Assembly: GCF_035944375.1 (NCBI RefSeq)
Contig: NZ_DASZBE010000011.1
Direction: 5' to 3' (one strand)
Origin: Allobosea sp035944375
Lineage (GTDB): Bacteria > Pseudomonadota > Alphaproteobacteria > Rhizobiales > Beijerinckiaceae
Length of the DNA stretch: 64,000 bases
In this document: piece after piece, positions 46,656-55,260 of the stretch
Layout: the number at the start of each line of letters is the position of its first letter
Position numbering within the stretch: position 1 is the first letter of the stretch
Program-made: the position numbers and the translations under genes
Notes under the pieces: generated by a model
Databases searched by the model: none
The model's input: only the letters and a program-made list of their open reading frames with translations
What the model was told of the DNA's origin: nothing

Positions 46656-47927
46656 TCAGGCCCAGCCGAGGAGGGGCCGCCCGCCGAGTGCGGCTGCGAG
46701 AGCGGTGAGCGTCACCGCCGCATAGATGGTCGTGAAGGCCGCGACGGCGAGCAGGCCCGTTCGGGTCACTGACGTCAGCCGCCAGACCAGCAGCCCGAAG
46801 AGCGGGACGAACTGCAACGCGTGCAGGCCGAGGAAATGCGGCAGGCGCAGATCGCCGATTTCGAGCGACCAGCCGAGGAACGGAACCGTGGCGTGGTCCG
46901 GCGGCACGGCGCCGACATAATGCCCGCTGGGGCTGCCGCCCATGGCAAAGCCGCTGACGATGCCGAGCACCGCCGTCAGGGCCAGCCCGCCGACCAGCGA
47001 CCAGCGCAGCACGGCGGGCATCGCCACCGCGTCGCGGCGGGCGAGCCCATAGGCCAGCACGGCGGGCGCCGCCGTGAACATCACCGCGCCCACCGCCATC
47101 AGGCTGTAGAGCGCGGCCCCGAGCGCGCTGTCGGTGTTGTAATGCGAGGCCTCGACCCGTGAGGCCCGCCAGGCGATGTAGAGCACCTCGGCAATCAGCG
47201 GCACGATCACCGGCCAGATCAGGTAGCGCCCCGCCAGGCTGGCGCGAAAGCGCTCGCCGGCGAGCGGCACGAACAGCGCGAGCGTCAGCAGGAACAGCGC
47301 CGCCGAGAGCGCGAATTTGAGTGGCTTGATCCAGGTGCTGACGCCCTGGAACAGGCGCGGGTCGAGCGCCCAGGCCAGCGCCAGCGGCAGCGCCAGGAGG
47401 AGCATGGCGAAGGCCGCGGCGGCCAGGTGCGGCTCGATCTCGAGCGCCCGAAGCCAGGCCGGCAGGCGCGCCTGGAGCCGCGCGATCCGGTCCTCGCGCG
47501 CGCTGCGGATGCTCGCCTCCAGCCAGAGATAGGCGAGGTAGCCGAGCGGGCCGAACAGGAAGGTCAGCAGCAGGACCGGCACGATCAGGCCATGCGCGAT
47601 GGCCTGCTCCTGCGAGCGCCGCAGAACCCAGGTCCCGACGAGGAGGTCGAAGGCGAGGTAATGGACCCAGCCGGCCAGCAGGAGGGGGCGGGAGCCGAAG
47701 AGCGCGGCAACCTGATCGAGCGAGCCGAAGCCGCCGCTGGACCCCTGCCAATGCATGAGGATGAGGATGGCATAGCCGAGCGACAGGATGGCGGGAATGA
47801 CGAGGCCGGCCAGCCTGAGGGAGAGCCCGCGCCAGCGCGGCAGCAGGATCAGGCTCGCCCAGCCCATCATCGCCAGCGCGCCGGCTGCGGAGAAGGCGGC
47901 ATCGAGGTCGAGCGGGCCCATCACCAT
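46656..47927 (-). CDS. Multispanning membrane protein with an ABA4-like region
   Basis: 423 residues and about twelve predicted helices. The first 140 residues (WASLILLPRW, LFGSRPLLLAGWVHYLAFDL, FLFGPLGYLAYL) match the ABA4-like/DUF4281 pattern known from plant neoxanthin-related proteins and bacterial homologues of unknown role. The remaining two thirds form a second set of helices with HYNTDSALGAALYSL and SGFAMGGSPSGHYVG, so the protein looks like a fusion of two membrane units. Start ATG at 47927, with another at 47921. It is divergent from a TetR gene, with a palindromic operator between, and is that regulator's likely target. Confidence 0.8.
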   Translation of the reverse strand: MVMGPLDLDAAFSAAGALAMMGWASLILLPRWRGLSLRLAGLVIPAILSLGYAILILMHWQGSSGGFGSLDQVAALFGSRPLLLAGWVHYLAFDLLVGTWVLRRSQEQAIAHGLIVPVLLLTFLFGPLGYLAYLWLEASIRSAREDRIARLQARLPAWLRALEIEPHLAAAAFAMLLLALPLALAWALDPRLFQGVSTWIKPLKFALSAALFLLTLALFVPLAGERFRASLAGRYLIWPVIVPLIAEVLYIAWRASRVEASHYNTDSALGAALYSLMAVGAVMFTAAPAVLAYGLARRDAVAMPAVLRWSLVGGLALTAVLGIVSGFAMGGSPSGHYVGAVPPDHATVPFLGWSLEIGDLRLPHFLGLHALQFVPLFGLLVWRLTSVTRTGLLAVAAFTTIYAAVTLTALAAALGGRPLLGWA

Positions 47928-47972
47928 CTCCTATCTATACAGTGTCAAGTTGCTCCTCTGGCGTAAGGCGCT

Positions 47973-47991
47973 ATCTTGATGCTGTCAAGAT
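47973..47991. promoter_or_regulatory. Putative TetR operator
   Basis: ATCTTGA-TGCTG-TCAAGAT is a perfect 7-bp inverted repeat with 5-base spacer between the membrane-protein and TetR starts. An extra TGTCAAG half-site is at 47943-47949. The position fits autoregulation and control of the divergent gene. Confidence 0.65.
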
Positions 47992-48021
47992 GAGCGGCTG
48001 CGGCCGAGGGAGACCGACGGC

Positions 48022-48717
48022 ATGGCGGCAAAGCGTGGGGCGGGGCGCGACGGCTATCACCATGGCGATCTGCGCCAGGCGATGATCGACGCGGCCGAGG
48101 CCGTGCTCGCCGAGCGGGGCGTCGGCGGCTTCACGCTGCGCGAATGCGCGCGGCGGGCGGGTGTCTCGGCGGCGGCGCCGGCGCATCATTTCGGCAATCT
48201 CGCCGGGCTCCTGACGGCGGTCGCGACGCTCGGCTTCGACGATCTCTCCGATGCGATGGAGGCGGCTGCGGCGCGGGCGAGCGCGACCGGCGGCTGCCGG
48301 CTCGCCGCGATCTGCCGGGCCTATCTGGAGACCGCGCTCGCCCGGCCGGGCCGTTTCCGCGTCGTGTTCGGGCGCCGGGAGCTCGACAAGGAGGACCCCG
48401 AGATGCAGCGCGCCGGGGCACGGGCCTTCGGCATCCTCGTCGCCGAGACGCGCGCCCATCGTGCCGGGCTGGCCGCGCCGCCGCCGGGGCCGCTGCCGTC
48501 CGAGACTGCCAAGGCGCCGGATTTCGCCGAGATCCTGCTGGTCTGGTCGGTGACCCACGGCTTCACGACGCTGCTGATCGACGGCCAGTTCGATTTTCTC
48601 GTCGGCGAGGACGGGGGCGGGGCGATGCTCGACCTGTTCTCGCCGCGGCTCATGCAGTTGCTGGTGGCGGGTTTGGCCCCCGAAGCGGCTCTCGCAAATC
48701 GCGGCCACGATGGTTAG
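48022..48717 (+). CDS. TetR/AcrR family transcriptional regulator
   Basis: 231 residues. An N-terminal helix-turn-helix (AVLAERGVGGFTLRECARRA, GVSAAAPAHHFGN) with the YHHGDLRQAMI start is typical of the TetR branch with a WHG-type C-terminal ligand domain (about 85-220). It probably represses itself and the divergent ABA4-like membrane protein through the palindrome at 47973-47991. The histidine phosphatase ATG begins on the base after its stop, so they share a transcript. Confidence 0.93.
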   Translation: MAAKRGAGRDGYHHGDLRQAMIDAAEAVLAERGVGGFTLRECARRAGVSAAAPAHHFGNLAGLLTAVATLGFDDLSDAMEAAAARASATGGCRLAAICRAYLETALARPGRFRVVFGRRELDKEDPEMQRAGARAFGILVAETRAHRAGLAAPPPGPLPSETAKAPDFAEILLVWSVTHGFTTLLIDGQFDFLVGEDGGGAMLDLFSPRLMQLLVAGLAPEAALANRGHDG

Positions 48718-49254
48718 ATGGCGGACATGCGACGCCTGATGCTCCTCCGCCATGCGAAATCGAACTGGCCCGAAGGCGTGGCCGATCGCGAGCGGCCGCT
48801 CGCCACACGGGGGCGCGAGGCCGCCCCCGTGATGGGGCGCTATCTCGCCGAGGAGCTGCTGCTGCCGGACCTCGTGCTGGTCTCGCCGGCGCGCCGGACG
48901 CAGGAGACCTGGCAGCTCGTCGCGCCGATGCTGCCGGAGAAGCCGGCGGTTCAGCACGAGCCGCGCATCTACGAGGCCAAGACCCAGCGCCTGCTCGAGG
49001 TGGTGCAGGAGACCGAGCCGGTGGTGCGGACGCTGCTGATGATCGGCCACAATCCCGGCTTCGAGGAGCTGGCGGCGCTGCTGACCGGCCATGGCGACCG
49101 CTATGCCGCGGCGCGCATGAGCCAGAAATACCCGACCTGCGGGCTCGCCGTGCTCGACTTCGCGGTCGATGACTGGCGCGACGTCGCGGCACGCGGCGGA
49201 CGGCTCGACCGTTTCGTGACGCCGGCCTCGCTCGGCGAAGGTCCGGACGAGTGA
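48718..49254 (+). CDS. SixA-like histidine phosphatase family protein
   Basis: 178 residues. The catalytic motif is LRHAKS (R11, H12; RHG variant as in SixA) and the second histidine is in MIGHNPGFEELA, with ARRTQETW between. Length and motifs match SixA-type phosphohistidine phosphatases. The natural substrate is unknown here; relatives act on phosphotransfer proteins or small phosphoesters. Start is adjacent to the tetR stop and ycjX follows 13 bases after its end, forming an apparent operon. Confidence 0.92.
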   Translation: MADMRRLMLLRHAKSNWPEGVADRERPLATRGREAAPVMGRYLAEELLLPDLVLVSPARRTQETWQLVAPMLPEKPAVQHEPRIYEAKTQRLLEVVQETEPVVRTLLMIGHNPGFEELAALLTGHGDRYAAARMSQKYPTCGLAVLDFAVDDWRDVAARGGRLDRFVTPASLGEGPDE

Positions 49255-49267
49255 GCCGGTCCGCATC

Positions 49268-50713
49268 GTGAGCGAGCGCTCCTATCTCGACGAGGCGCGC
49301 AACGCGGCGCTGGCCTTCGGCGATTCCCTCCTCGGCATGGCGAAGCCGCGGCTGCGGCTCGGAGTCACCGGGCTGTCGCGCTCGGGCAAGACGGTCTTCA
49401 CCACCGCGCTGATCCAGAACCTGATCGAAGGCGCCGCTCTGCCGGTGCTGAAGGCGGCGAGCGAGGGGCGCATCGCCCGCGTGCGGCTGGTGCCGCAGCC
49501 CGATCCGGAGGTGCCGCGCTTCCCCTATGAGGCCCACCGGGCCTCGCTTACGGGGCCGGAGCGGCGCTGGCCGGAGTCGACGCGGCGGATTTCGGAGTTG
49601 CGCGTCGAGATCGACTATGAGCGCGCCGCCGGCTGGTTCAAGGGCCCGGCGACGCTGACGCTCGACATCGTCGATTATCCCGGCGAATGGCTGCTCGACC
49701 TCGCCCTGATCGGGCAGGACTACAAGAGCTGGTCGCGCCAGGCCGTGGGCGACGCCCGCAAGGCGCATCGCCGCGAGGCGGCGGCGGCCTGGCTCGCCGA
49801 TTTGCCGCAGCGCGACCCGGCGGGTGCGCCCGACGAGATGGCGGCGGAGGCCGCGAGCGACCTGTTCAAGGCCTATCTGGCGCGGCTGCGGGCCGATCCC
49901 GAGGCGGTGGCGGTGACGCCGCCGGGGCGCTTCCTGATGCCGGGCGATCTCGAGGGCTCGCCCGCACTGACCTTCGCGCCGCTCGATCTCGGCGCCGACA
50001 CGGAGCCTCAACCCGGCACGCTGGCCGGGCTGATGGCGGAGCGCTTCGAGGCCTACAAGCGCGTCGTCGTGGCGCCGTTCTTCCGCGACCATTTCGCCCG
50101 GCTCGACCGGCAGATCGTGCTGGTCGACGTGCTCGCCGCGCTCGATGCCGGGGCGCCGGCCCTGGCCGATCTCGAAACCGCACTCGGCCAGGCGCTCGCG
50201 GCCTTCCAGGTCGGGCGCAATTCCTGGCTGTCGAGCCTGTTTGCGCCGCGCATCGAGCGGGTGCTCTTTGCCGCGACCAAGGCCGATCATGTCCATCACG
50301 GCAGTCATGACCGGCTGGCGGCAGTGATGTCCCATCTCGTCGCGCGGGCGGCCTCGCGCGCCCAGGGCGCGGGCGCGCGGGTCGAGTCGATGGCGCTGGC
50401 CGCCGTGCGGGCGACGCGCGAGGTCCGCATCAAGCAGGGGCGCGAGGAGTTGCCGGCCATCGCCGGCGTGCCGGAGGCGGGCGAGAGCGTCGATGGCGAG
50501 GTCTTCGACGGGCTGAGCGAGGCGGCGATCTTTCCCGGCGAGTTGCCGGAGCGGCCCGAGGCCGTGTTCGATCCCGCCGCCAGCTGGCAGATCCGGGCGC
50601 CGCGCTTCCGGCCGCCTCTGGTCGCGCCCGATGCGGGCGGACGCATCAAGCCGCCGCCGCAGATCCGGCTCGACCGCGCCCTGGAGTTCCTGATCGGAGA
50701 CAGGCTGGCATGA
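49268..50713 (+). CDS. ycjX: YcjX family P-loop protein (DUF463)
   Basis: 481 residues. A Walker A motif GLSRSGKT lies near residue 36 and the family's DYPGEWLLDL motif near 140 acts as the switch region of a predicted GTPase-like protein. Further typical stretches are FKAYLARLRAD and ATKADHVHHGSHD (an NKxD-like TKAD). GTG start at 49268. It overlaps the next gene by ATGA. YcjX-YcjF pairs are widespread and stress-linked, with no settled function. Confidence 0.94.
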   Translation: MSERSYLDEARNAALAFGDSLLGMAKPRLRLGVTGLSRSGKTVFTTALIQNLIEGAALPVLKAASEGRIARVRLVPQPDPEVPRFPYEAHRASLTGPERRWPESTRRISELRVEIDYERAAGWFKGPATLTLDIVDYPGEWLLDLALIGQDYKSWSRQAVGDARKAHRREAAAAWLADLPQRDPAGAPDEMAAEAASDLFKAYLARLRADPEAVAVTPPGRFLMPGDLEGSPALTFAPLDLGADTEPQPGTLAGLMAERFEAYKRVVVAPFFRDHFARLDRQIVLVDVLAALDAGAPALADLETALGQALAAFQVGRNSWLSSLFAPRIERVLFAATKADHVHHGSHDRLAAVMSHLVARAASRAQGAGARVESMALAAVRATREVRIKQGREELPAIAGVPEAGESVDGEVFDGLSEAAIFPGELPERPEAVFDPAASWQIRAPRFRPPLVAPDAGGRIKPPPQIRLDRALEFLIGDRLA

Positions 50714-51723
50714 GCAAGGCGCCCCGCGCGATCCGTCTCGATCCGAACCGACCGGAAGGGGGCCTCGACCCGGTCGTGAGCCGGGGCGACGTCGCGATCC
50801 TGCCCGAGAGCGAGCCGATCGATGTGGTCGAGCCCGCTACCGTCGCGCCGGTGAAGCGGCGCTGGTCCTGGGGCGGGCTCTTCGTCGCCGGGCTGTCGGG
50901 CTTCCTCGCGCTCGCCTTCGGGGTCTGGGCCGAGCAGACCATCGCCTGGCTGATGAGCCAGAGCCCGGTGCTGGGCTATGCGGCCCTGGCCTGCGCCGGC
51001 CTGGCCGCGCTGGCGCTCGCCGTTATGCTCGGGCGAGTGATCCGCGACATCCTGCGCGAGCGCAAGGTCGAGGCGCTGCGGTTGCGTGCGACCGCTGCGC
51101 TGACGGAGGCCAACGTCGACGAAGCCCGGGCCGTGGCGACCGAGCTGACGGCGCTCTATGGCACGCGCGCGGAGACGGCGAAGGGCCGCGCCCAGCTCGC
51201 CGACAGCCTGCCGCAGCTCTTTGCGGCCCGCGACGTGCTGACGGTCGCCGAGCGCAGCCTGATGGTGCCGCTCGACGCGCTGGCGCAGGCGCAGATCGCC
51301 CAGGCGGCGCGGCGCGTCTCGCTGGTCACGGCGGTGAGCCCGCGCGCGCTGATCGACATCGTCTTCGTGCTCGTCGCCTGCGCGCGGCTTCTGCGGACCA
51401 TCGCCGGCATCTATGCCGGACGGCCCGGCACGCTCGGGCTTGTGCGGCTGGCCCGCCAGGTGCTCGGCCATCTCGTCGTCACCGGCGGCATCGCTGCGGG
51501 CGACGCCGTGATCCAGCAGGTGGTGGGGCAGGGGCTGGCGGCGCGGCTCTCGGCCAAGCTGGGCGAAGGCGTGCTCAACGGCCTGCTGACCGCGCGCATC
51601 GGTCTCGCGGCGCTGGCGGTGTGCCGGCCGCTGCCCTTCGTGGAAGCCGCGCCGCCGACGCTGGGCGATGTCGCCGGCGATCTCGGATCCTGGGGCGGCG
51701 CCCCGGAGTCCGGCCGCGCCTGA
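50710..51723 (+). CDS. ycjF: YcjF family membrane protein (TIGR01620/DUF697)
   Basis: 337 residues. A basic, proline-containing N-terminus is followed by two helices (WGGLFVAGLSGFLALAFGVW and YAALACAGLAALALAVM). The C-terminal DUF697 region has typical RLARQVLGHLVVTGGIAAGD and GQGLAARLSAKLGEGVLNGL stretches. The ATG overlaps the ycjX stop, as in most genomes, implying a membrane complex of the two proteins. It ends the TetR-SixA-YcjX-YcjF run. Confidence 0.93.
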   Translation: MSKAPRAIRLDPNRPEGGLDPVVSRGDVAILPESEPIDVVEPATVAPVKRRWSWGGLFVAGLSGFLALAFGVWAEQTIAWLMSQSPVLGYAALACAGLAALALAVMLGRVIRDILRERKVEALRLRATAALTEANVDEARAVATELTALYGTRAETAKGRAQLADSLPQLFAARDVLTVAERSLMVPLDALAQAQIAQAARRVSLVTAVSPRALIDIVFVLVACARLLRTIAGIYAGRPGTLGLVRLARQVLGHLVVTGGIAAGDAVIQQVVGQGLAARLSAKLGEGVLNGLLTARIGLAALAVCRPLPFVEAAPPTLGDVAGDLGSWGGAPESGRA

Positions 51724-51847
51724 GCGGCGGCCGCGGCCGGTGCGCCTCGGCAGAATCTGCCGGGGTAGGGCCGATTTGACCCGGCTGAAACGGCTCGGAA
51801 ACACTCCCGAAACCATCCAAGTCCCTGAGAAATCAGGCCCCGCGCCG

Positions 51848-51863
51848 TGGCACATGGCGTGCA
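51848..51863 (+). promoter_or_regulatory. Sigma-54 (RpoN) promoter of flgE
   Basis: TGGCAC at -24 and GTGCA at -12 have the required GG-N10-GC spacing. The predicted start site, near 51875, lies about 50 bases before the flgE ATG. Confidence 0.75.
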
Positions 51864-51922
51864 GTGATCGCCCTGACAGTTGAGGGCCGCCCGATGAGGG
51901 CGCCGGTCGAGGTGAGGGTTCC

Positions 51923-53323
51923 ATGGGTGTTTTCAGTGCGTTGACGACCGCGGTTTCGGGGATGCAGGCGCAGTCCTATGCGCTCGAGAACATCTCCGGC
52001 AACATCGCCAATTCCCGCACCGCCGGCTTCAAGCGGGTCGATACGACCTTCTCCGATCTGGTGCCGGATTCGGCGCTGAACCGCCAGCTCTCCGGCTCGG
52101 TGACGGCCTACAGCCAGGCGACGAACTCGATCCAGGGCGACCTGACGGCGACCCGCATCGACACCAACGCCGCGATCAATGGCGACGGCTTCTTCGTCGT
52201 CGACCAGCGCCTGAGCGGGCTCGGCAGCAACACCCAGTTCTCCAACAGCAACCTCTACACGCGCCGCGGCGACTTCGACTTCGACGCCAATGGCTATCTC
52301 GTCAACGGAGCCGGCTACTATCTCAAGGGCCTGAAGATCGACACGGTCACCGGTCAGCTCATCGGCACCCAGCCGGAGGTGCTGCGCATCACCAAGGAAC
52401 AGTTCCCGGCCAAGGCGACGACCTCGATCGAGTATCGCGCGAACATTCCCGCCAGGCCCGGCACGAACAACGCCAATTCCAATCCGACCGTCGCCGGTTC
52501 GGAGCTGCTGAACCCGGCGGGCTTCACCAGCAACCCGCTCTCGACGACCGAAGGCGGCACCGGCATCGTCATCGGCAGCGAGATCACGAACTTCCTCAAC
52601 CAGTCGATCCCGGGCGGCTCCGTCACCGTCTACGACTCGCTCGGCAAGGCGACGAGCGTCGAGCTGCGCTGGGCCAAGACGACCAACGCCTCGGTTGCGC
52701 CGCCTGCGGTCGATACCTGGAACCTCTTCGTCGCCGAGAACACCGGCGCGACGGGCGGCGCGACGGCCTATCGCAACGCCAATATCAGCGTCACCTTCGG
52801 CCCGACCGGCCAATTGACCGCCCCGGCGACCGGCAACATCACCCTGCCGACCATGACGATCGCTGGCACCACGATCACCGGCGTCGAGGTCACCACCGGT
52901 GGCAACGGCCTGACCCAGAACGGCGATGTCAGCGGCCAGATCGACGCCCGCTCGATCCGGCAGGACGGCTACACCGCCGGCACGCTCGACCGCACCTCGG
53001 TCTCGGCCGACGGGCAGGTGATCGGCACCTTCAGCAACGGCCAGGTCGTCGCGCTGGCGCAGCTCTCGGTCGCCCGCTTCAACGCCGACAACGCGCTGAA
53101 GCGGCTCGACGGCGGCGCCTTCGAGGAGACGATCGAATCCGGCCCGCCGATCATCGGGCTGGGTACCTCGCAGCTCATCGGCGGCAATATCGAGCAGTCG
53201 AACACCGACATCGCCGACGAATTCTCGAAGATGATCGTCACCCAGCAGGCCTATTCGGCCAACACCAAGGTGATCACCACCGCGCAGGAGATGCTGCGCG
53301 ACGTCTTCAGCATCATCCGCTGA
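51923..53323 (+). CDS. flgE: Flagellar hook protein FlgE
   Basis: 466 residues. The N-terminal rod/hook signature (ALTTAVSGMQAQSYALENIS, GNIANSRTAGFKR) and the C-terminal helix (NTDIADEFSKMIVTQQAYSA) frame a variable central domain, giving the usual length. FlgE polymerises into the hook outside the cell. A GGTGAGG site precedes the ATG, and a sigma-54-type promoter lies upstream. flgK follows 61 bases later in the same direction. Confidence 0.97.
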   Translation: MGVFSALTTAVSGMQAQSYALENISGNIANSRTAGFKRVDTTFSDLVPDSALNRQLSGSVTAYSQATNSIQGDLTATRIDTNAAINGDGFFVVDQRLSGLGSNTQFSNSNLYTRRGDFDFDANGYLVNGAGYYLKGLKIDTVTGQLIGTQPEVLRITKEQFPAKATTSIEYRANIPARPGTNNANSNPTVAGSELLNPAGFTSNPLSTTEGGTGIVIGSEITNFLNQSIPGGSVTVYDSLGKATSVELRWAKTTNASVAPPAVDTWNLFVAENTGATGGATAYRNANISVTFGPTGQLTAPATGNITLPTMTIAGTTITGVEVTTGGNGLTQNGDVSGQIDARSIRQDGYTAGTLDRTSVSADGQVIGTFSNGQVVALAQLSVARFNADNALKRLDGGAFEETIESGPPIIGLGTSQLIGGNIEQSNTDIADEFSKMIVTQQAYSANTKVITTAQEMLRDVFSIIR

Positions 53324-53384
53324 CGGCTTTCGGGACGAATGAGGCGCGGTCCAGGAGGGCCGCGCGGCACGACAGGAGCCGACG

Positions 53385-55253
53385 ATGGGTCTGAGCACCT
53401 CCCTCAACACGGCGATCTCGGGGCTGAACGCCACCCAGGTCGGCATCGGCGTCGTCTCGCAGAACGTCGCCAATGCGGGCACGGCCGGCTATGTGCGCCG
53501 CGTCGTCTCGACCTCTGACAGCCTGAGCGGCCAGACCGTCGGCACCCAGAGCACGCAGGTCCAGCGGCTGCTCGACAAGATCGTCCAGCACCAGCTCTGG
53601 CAGGAATCGGCGGGGGCCGCCTACACCTCGACGCGCGCCGACATGCTCGCCAGCGTCGACAAGCTCTATGGCGCGCCCGGCAGCTCGACGGCTCTCGACA
53701 CGATCTACAACGGCTTCACCTCGGCGCTGCAGGCCCTGCAGAACGACCCGTCGTCCTACAGCCTGCGGACCTCGGTGCTGGATTCCGCAACGCAGCTCGC
53801 CAGCCGGCTGAACACCCTGTCCAACGGCGTGCAGAGCCTGCGCTCGCAGGCCGAGAGCGGCATCGCTGCCGGCGTCAACAAGATCAATGACCTGCTCGGC
53901 GCGCTGACGACGGTCAACGCGCGGATCGTCGGTTCGCCGAACGATCCCGCGCTCGCCAATCTCAAGGACCAGCGCGACCTGATCCTCTCGGATCTGTCGC
54001 AGTACATGGACATCAAGACGAGCGAGGACGCCCGCGGGTCGACGAGCATCGTCACCAGCGGCGGCACGCAGATCTTCGACGGGCGCCCTTCCGTCGTGTT
54101 CAGCTTCGACGCCCATTCGGGGCTCACGCCCGACGACCAGTGGAGCAGCGATCCGGCGCTGCGCGGCGTCGGCACGATCACCATGTCGAACATGACGGGC
54201 GGCTCGCTCGACGCGATCGCCAACAAGACCTTCCGCTCGGGCGAGATCGCCGCGCTGATCGAGATGCGCGATACGACGCTGGTGCAGGCCCAGACCCAGC
54301 TCGACGAGATCGCCGCGCAACTCGCCAGCGCGCTGTCGGACCGCGAGATCGCCGGCACTGCCGTCACCGCCGGCGCCGCCACCGGCTTCGAGGTCGATCT
54401 CACCGGGCTGCAGGCCGGCAACAAGGTGACGCTCGACTATGCGGTGACGCCGGGTGGCGCGACGCAGCGCTTCACCTTCGTGCGCGTCGACTCGGCGGCG
54501 TCGCTGCCGCTGCCGACCTCCGCCGGCGGCGATGCCAACAACCGCGTGATCGGCATCGACTATTCGGGCGGTCCGGCTTCCGTCGCCGCGCAGATGCAGG
54601 CGGCGCTCGGCGGCGGCTTCACCGTCTCCAACACCGGCTCGGTGCTGCGCATCGTCGATGACGGGGCGGCCGGAACGCGCGACGTCAAGGCGCTGACCGC
54701 CCGCCCGACCGCCACGACGCTGTCCTCCGTCGGCGGCAGCGCGGAACTGCCCTTCTTCGTCGATGGCGGAGCGGCGGGGGCCGCCTTCACCGGCTCCTAC
54801 GACAACGGCTCGCAGACGCTGGGCTTCGCCGGGCGGATCACGCTCAACCAGGCGCTGGTGGCCGACCGCTCCAGGCTCGTCGCCTATGAGCCGACGACCG
54901 CCCAGGGCGACACGACGCGGCCCAAGCTGCTGCTCGACCGGCTCACGAGCAGCCAGCGTTCCGTCACCAACCGGCTCGGCATCGACGGCTCGACTGCGAC
55001 GACGAGCGTTACCGTCTCCGGCCTCGTCCAGCGCGTCGTCTCGACCCAGGGCCAGGCGGTCGAAACCGCCAAACGCCTCGACGAGGGGCAGCAGATCGCG
55101 CTCGCCGCCGTGCAGAGTCGCTTCCAGGAGACCGCGCAGGTCAGCGTCGACCAGGAAATGGCGACGCTGATCGAGTTGCAGAACGCCTATGCCGCCAATG
55201 CCCGCATCATCTCCACGGTCAAGGAGATGATGGACGTGCTGATGAGAGTGTGA
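53385..55253 (+). CDS. flgK: Hook-filament junction protein FlgK
   Basis: 622 residues. The N-terminal motif (SLNTAISGLNATQVGIGVVS, QNVANAGTAGYVRR) and the C-terminal coiled segment (VDQEMATLIELQNAYAANAR) are those of hook-associated protein 1. The middle holds flagellar-hook-type beta repeats. It forms the junction between hook and filament with FlgL, encoded 7 bases downstream. Its length is within the normal range for alphaproteobacteria. Confidence 0.96.
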   Translation: MGLSTSLNTAISGLNATQVGIGVVSQNVANAGTAGYVRRVVSTSDSLSGQTVGTQSTQVQRLLDKIVQHQLWQESAGAAYTSTRADMLASVDKLYGAPGSSTALDTIYNGFTSALQALQNDPSSYSLRTSVLDSATQLASRLNTLSNGVQSLRSQAESGIAAGVNKINDLLGALTTVNARIVGSPNDPALANLKDQRDLILSDLSQYMDIKTSEDARGSTSIVTSGGTQIFDGRPSVVFSFDAHSGLTPDDQWSSDPALRGVGTITMSNMTGGSLDAIANKTFRSGEIAALIEMRDTTLVQAQTQLDEIAAQLASALSDREIAGTAVTAGAATGFEVDLTGLQAGNKVTLDYAVTPGGATQRFTFVRVDSAASLPLPTSAGGDANNRVIGIDYSGGPASVAAQMQAALGGGFTVSNTGSVLRIVDDGAAGTRDVKALTARPTATTLSSVGGSAELPFFVDGGAAGAAFTGSYDNGSQTLGFAGRITLNQALVADRSRLVAYEPTTAQGDTTRPKLLLDRLTSSQRSVTNRLGIDGSTATTSVTVSGLVQRVVSTQGQAVETAKRLDEGQQIALAAVQSRFQETAQVSVDQEMATLIELQNAYAANARIISTVKEMMDVLMRV

Positions 55254-55260
55254 GCGCGCC

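Noticed and set aside
53366..53379. GG-N10-GC arrangement before flgK resembling a sigma-54 promoter
   Set aside because: It overlaps the ribosome-binding site and ends 5 bases before the ATG, so transcription would start inside the gene.
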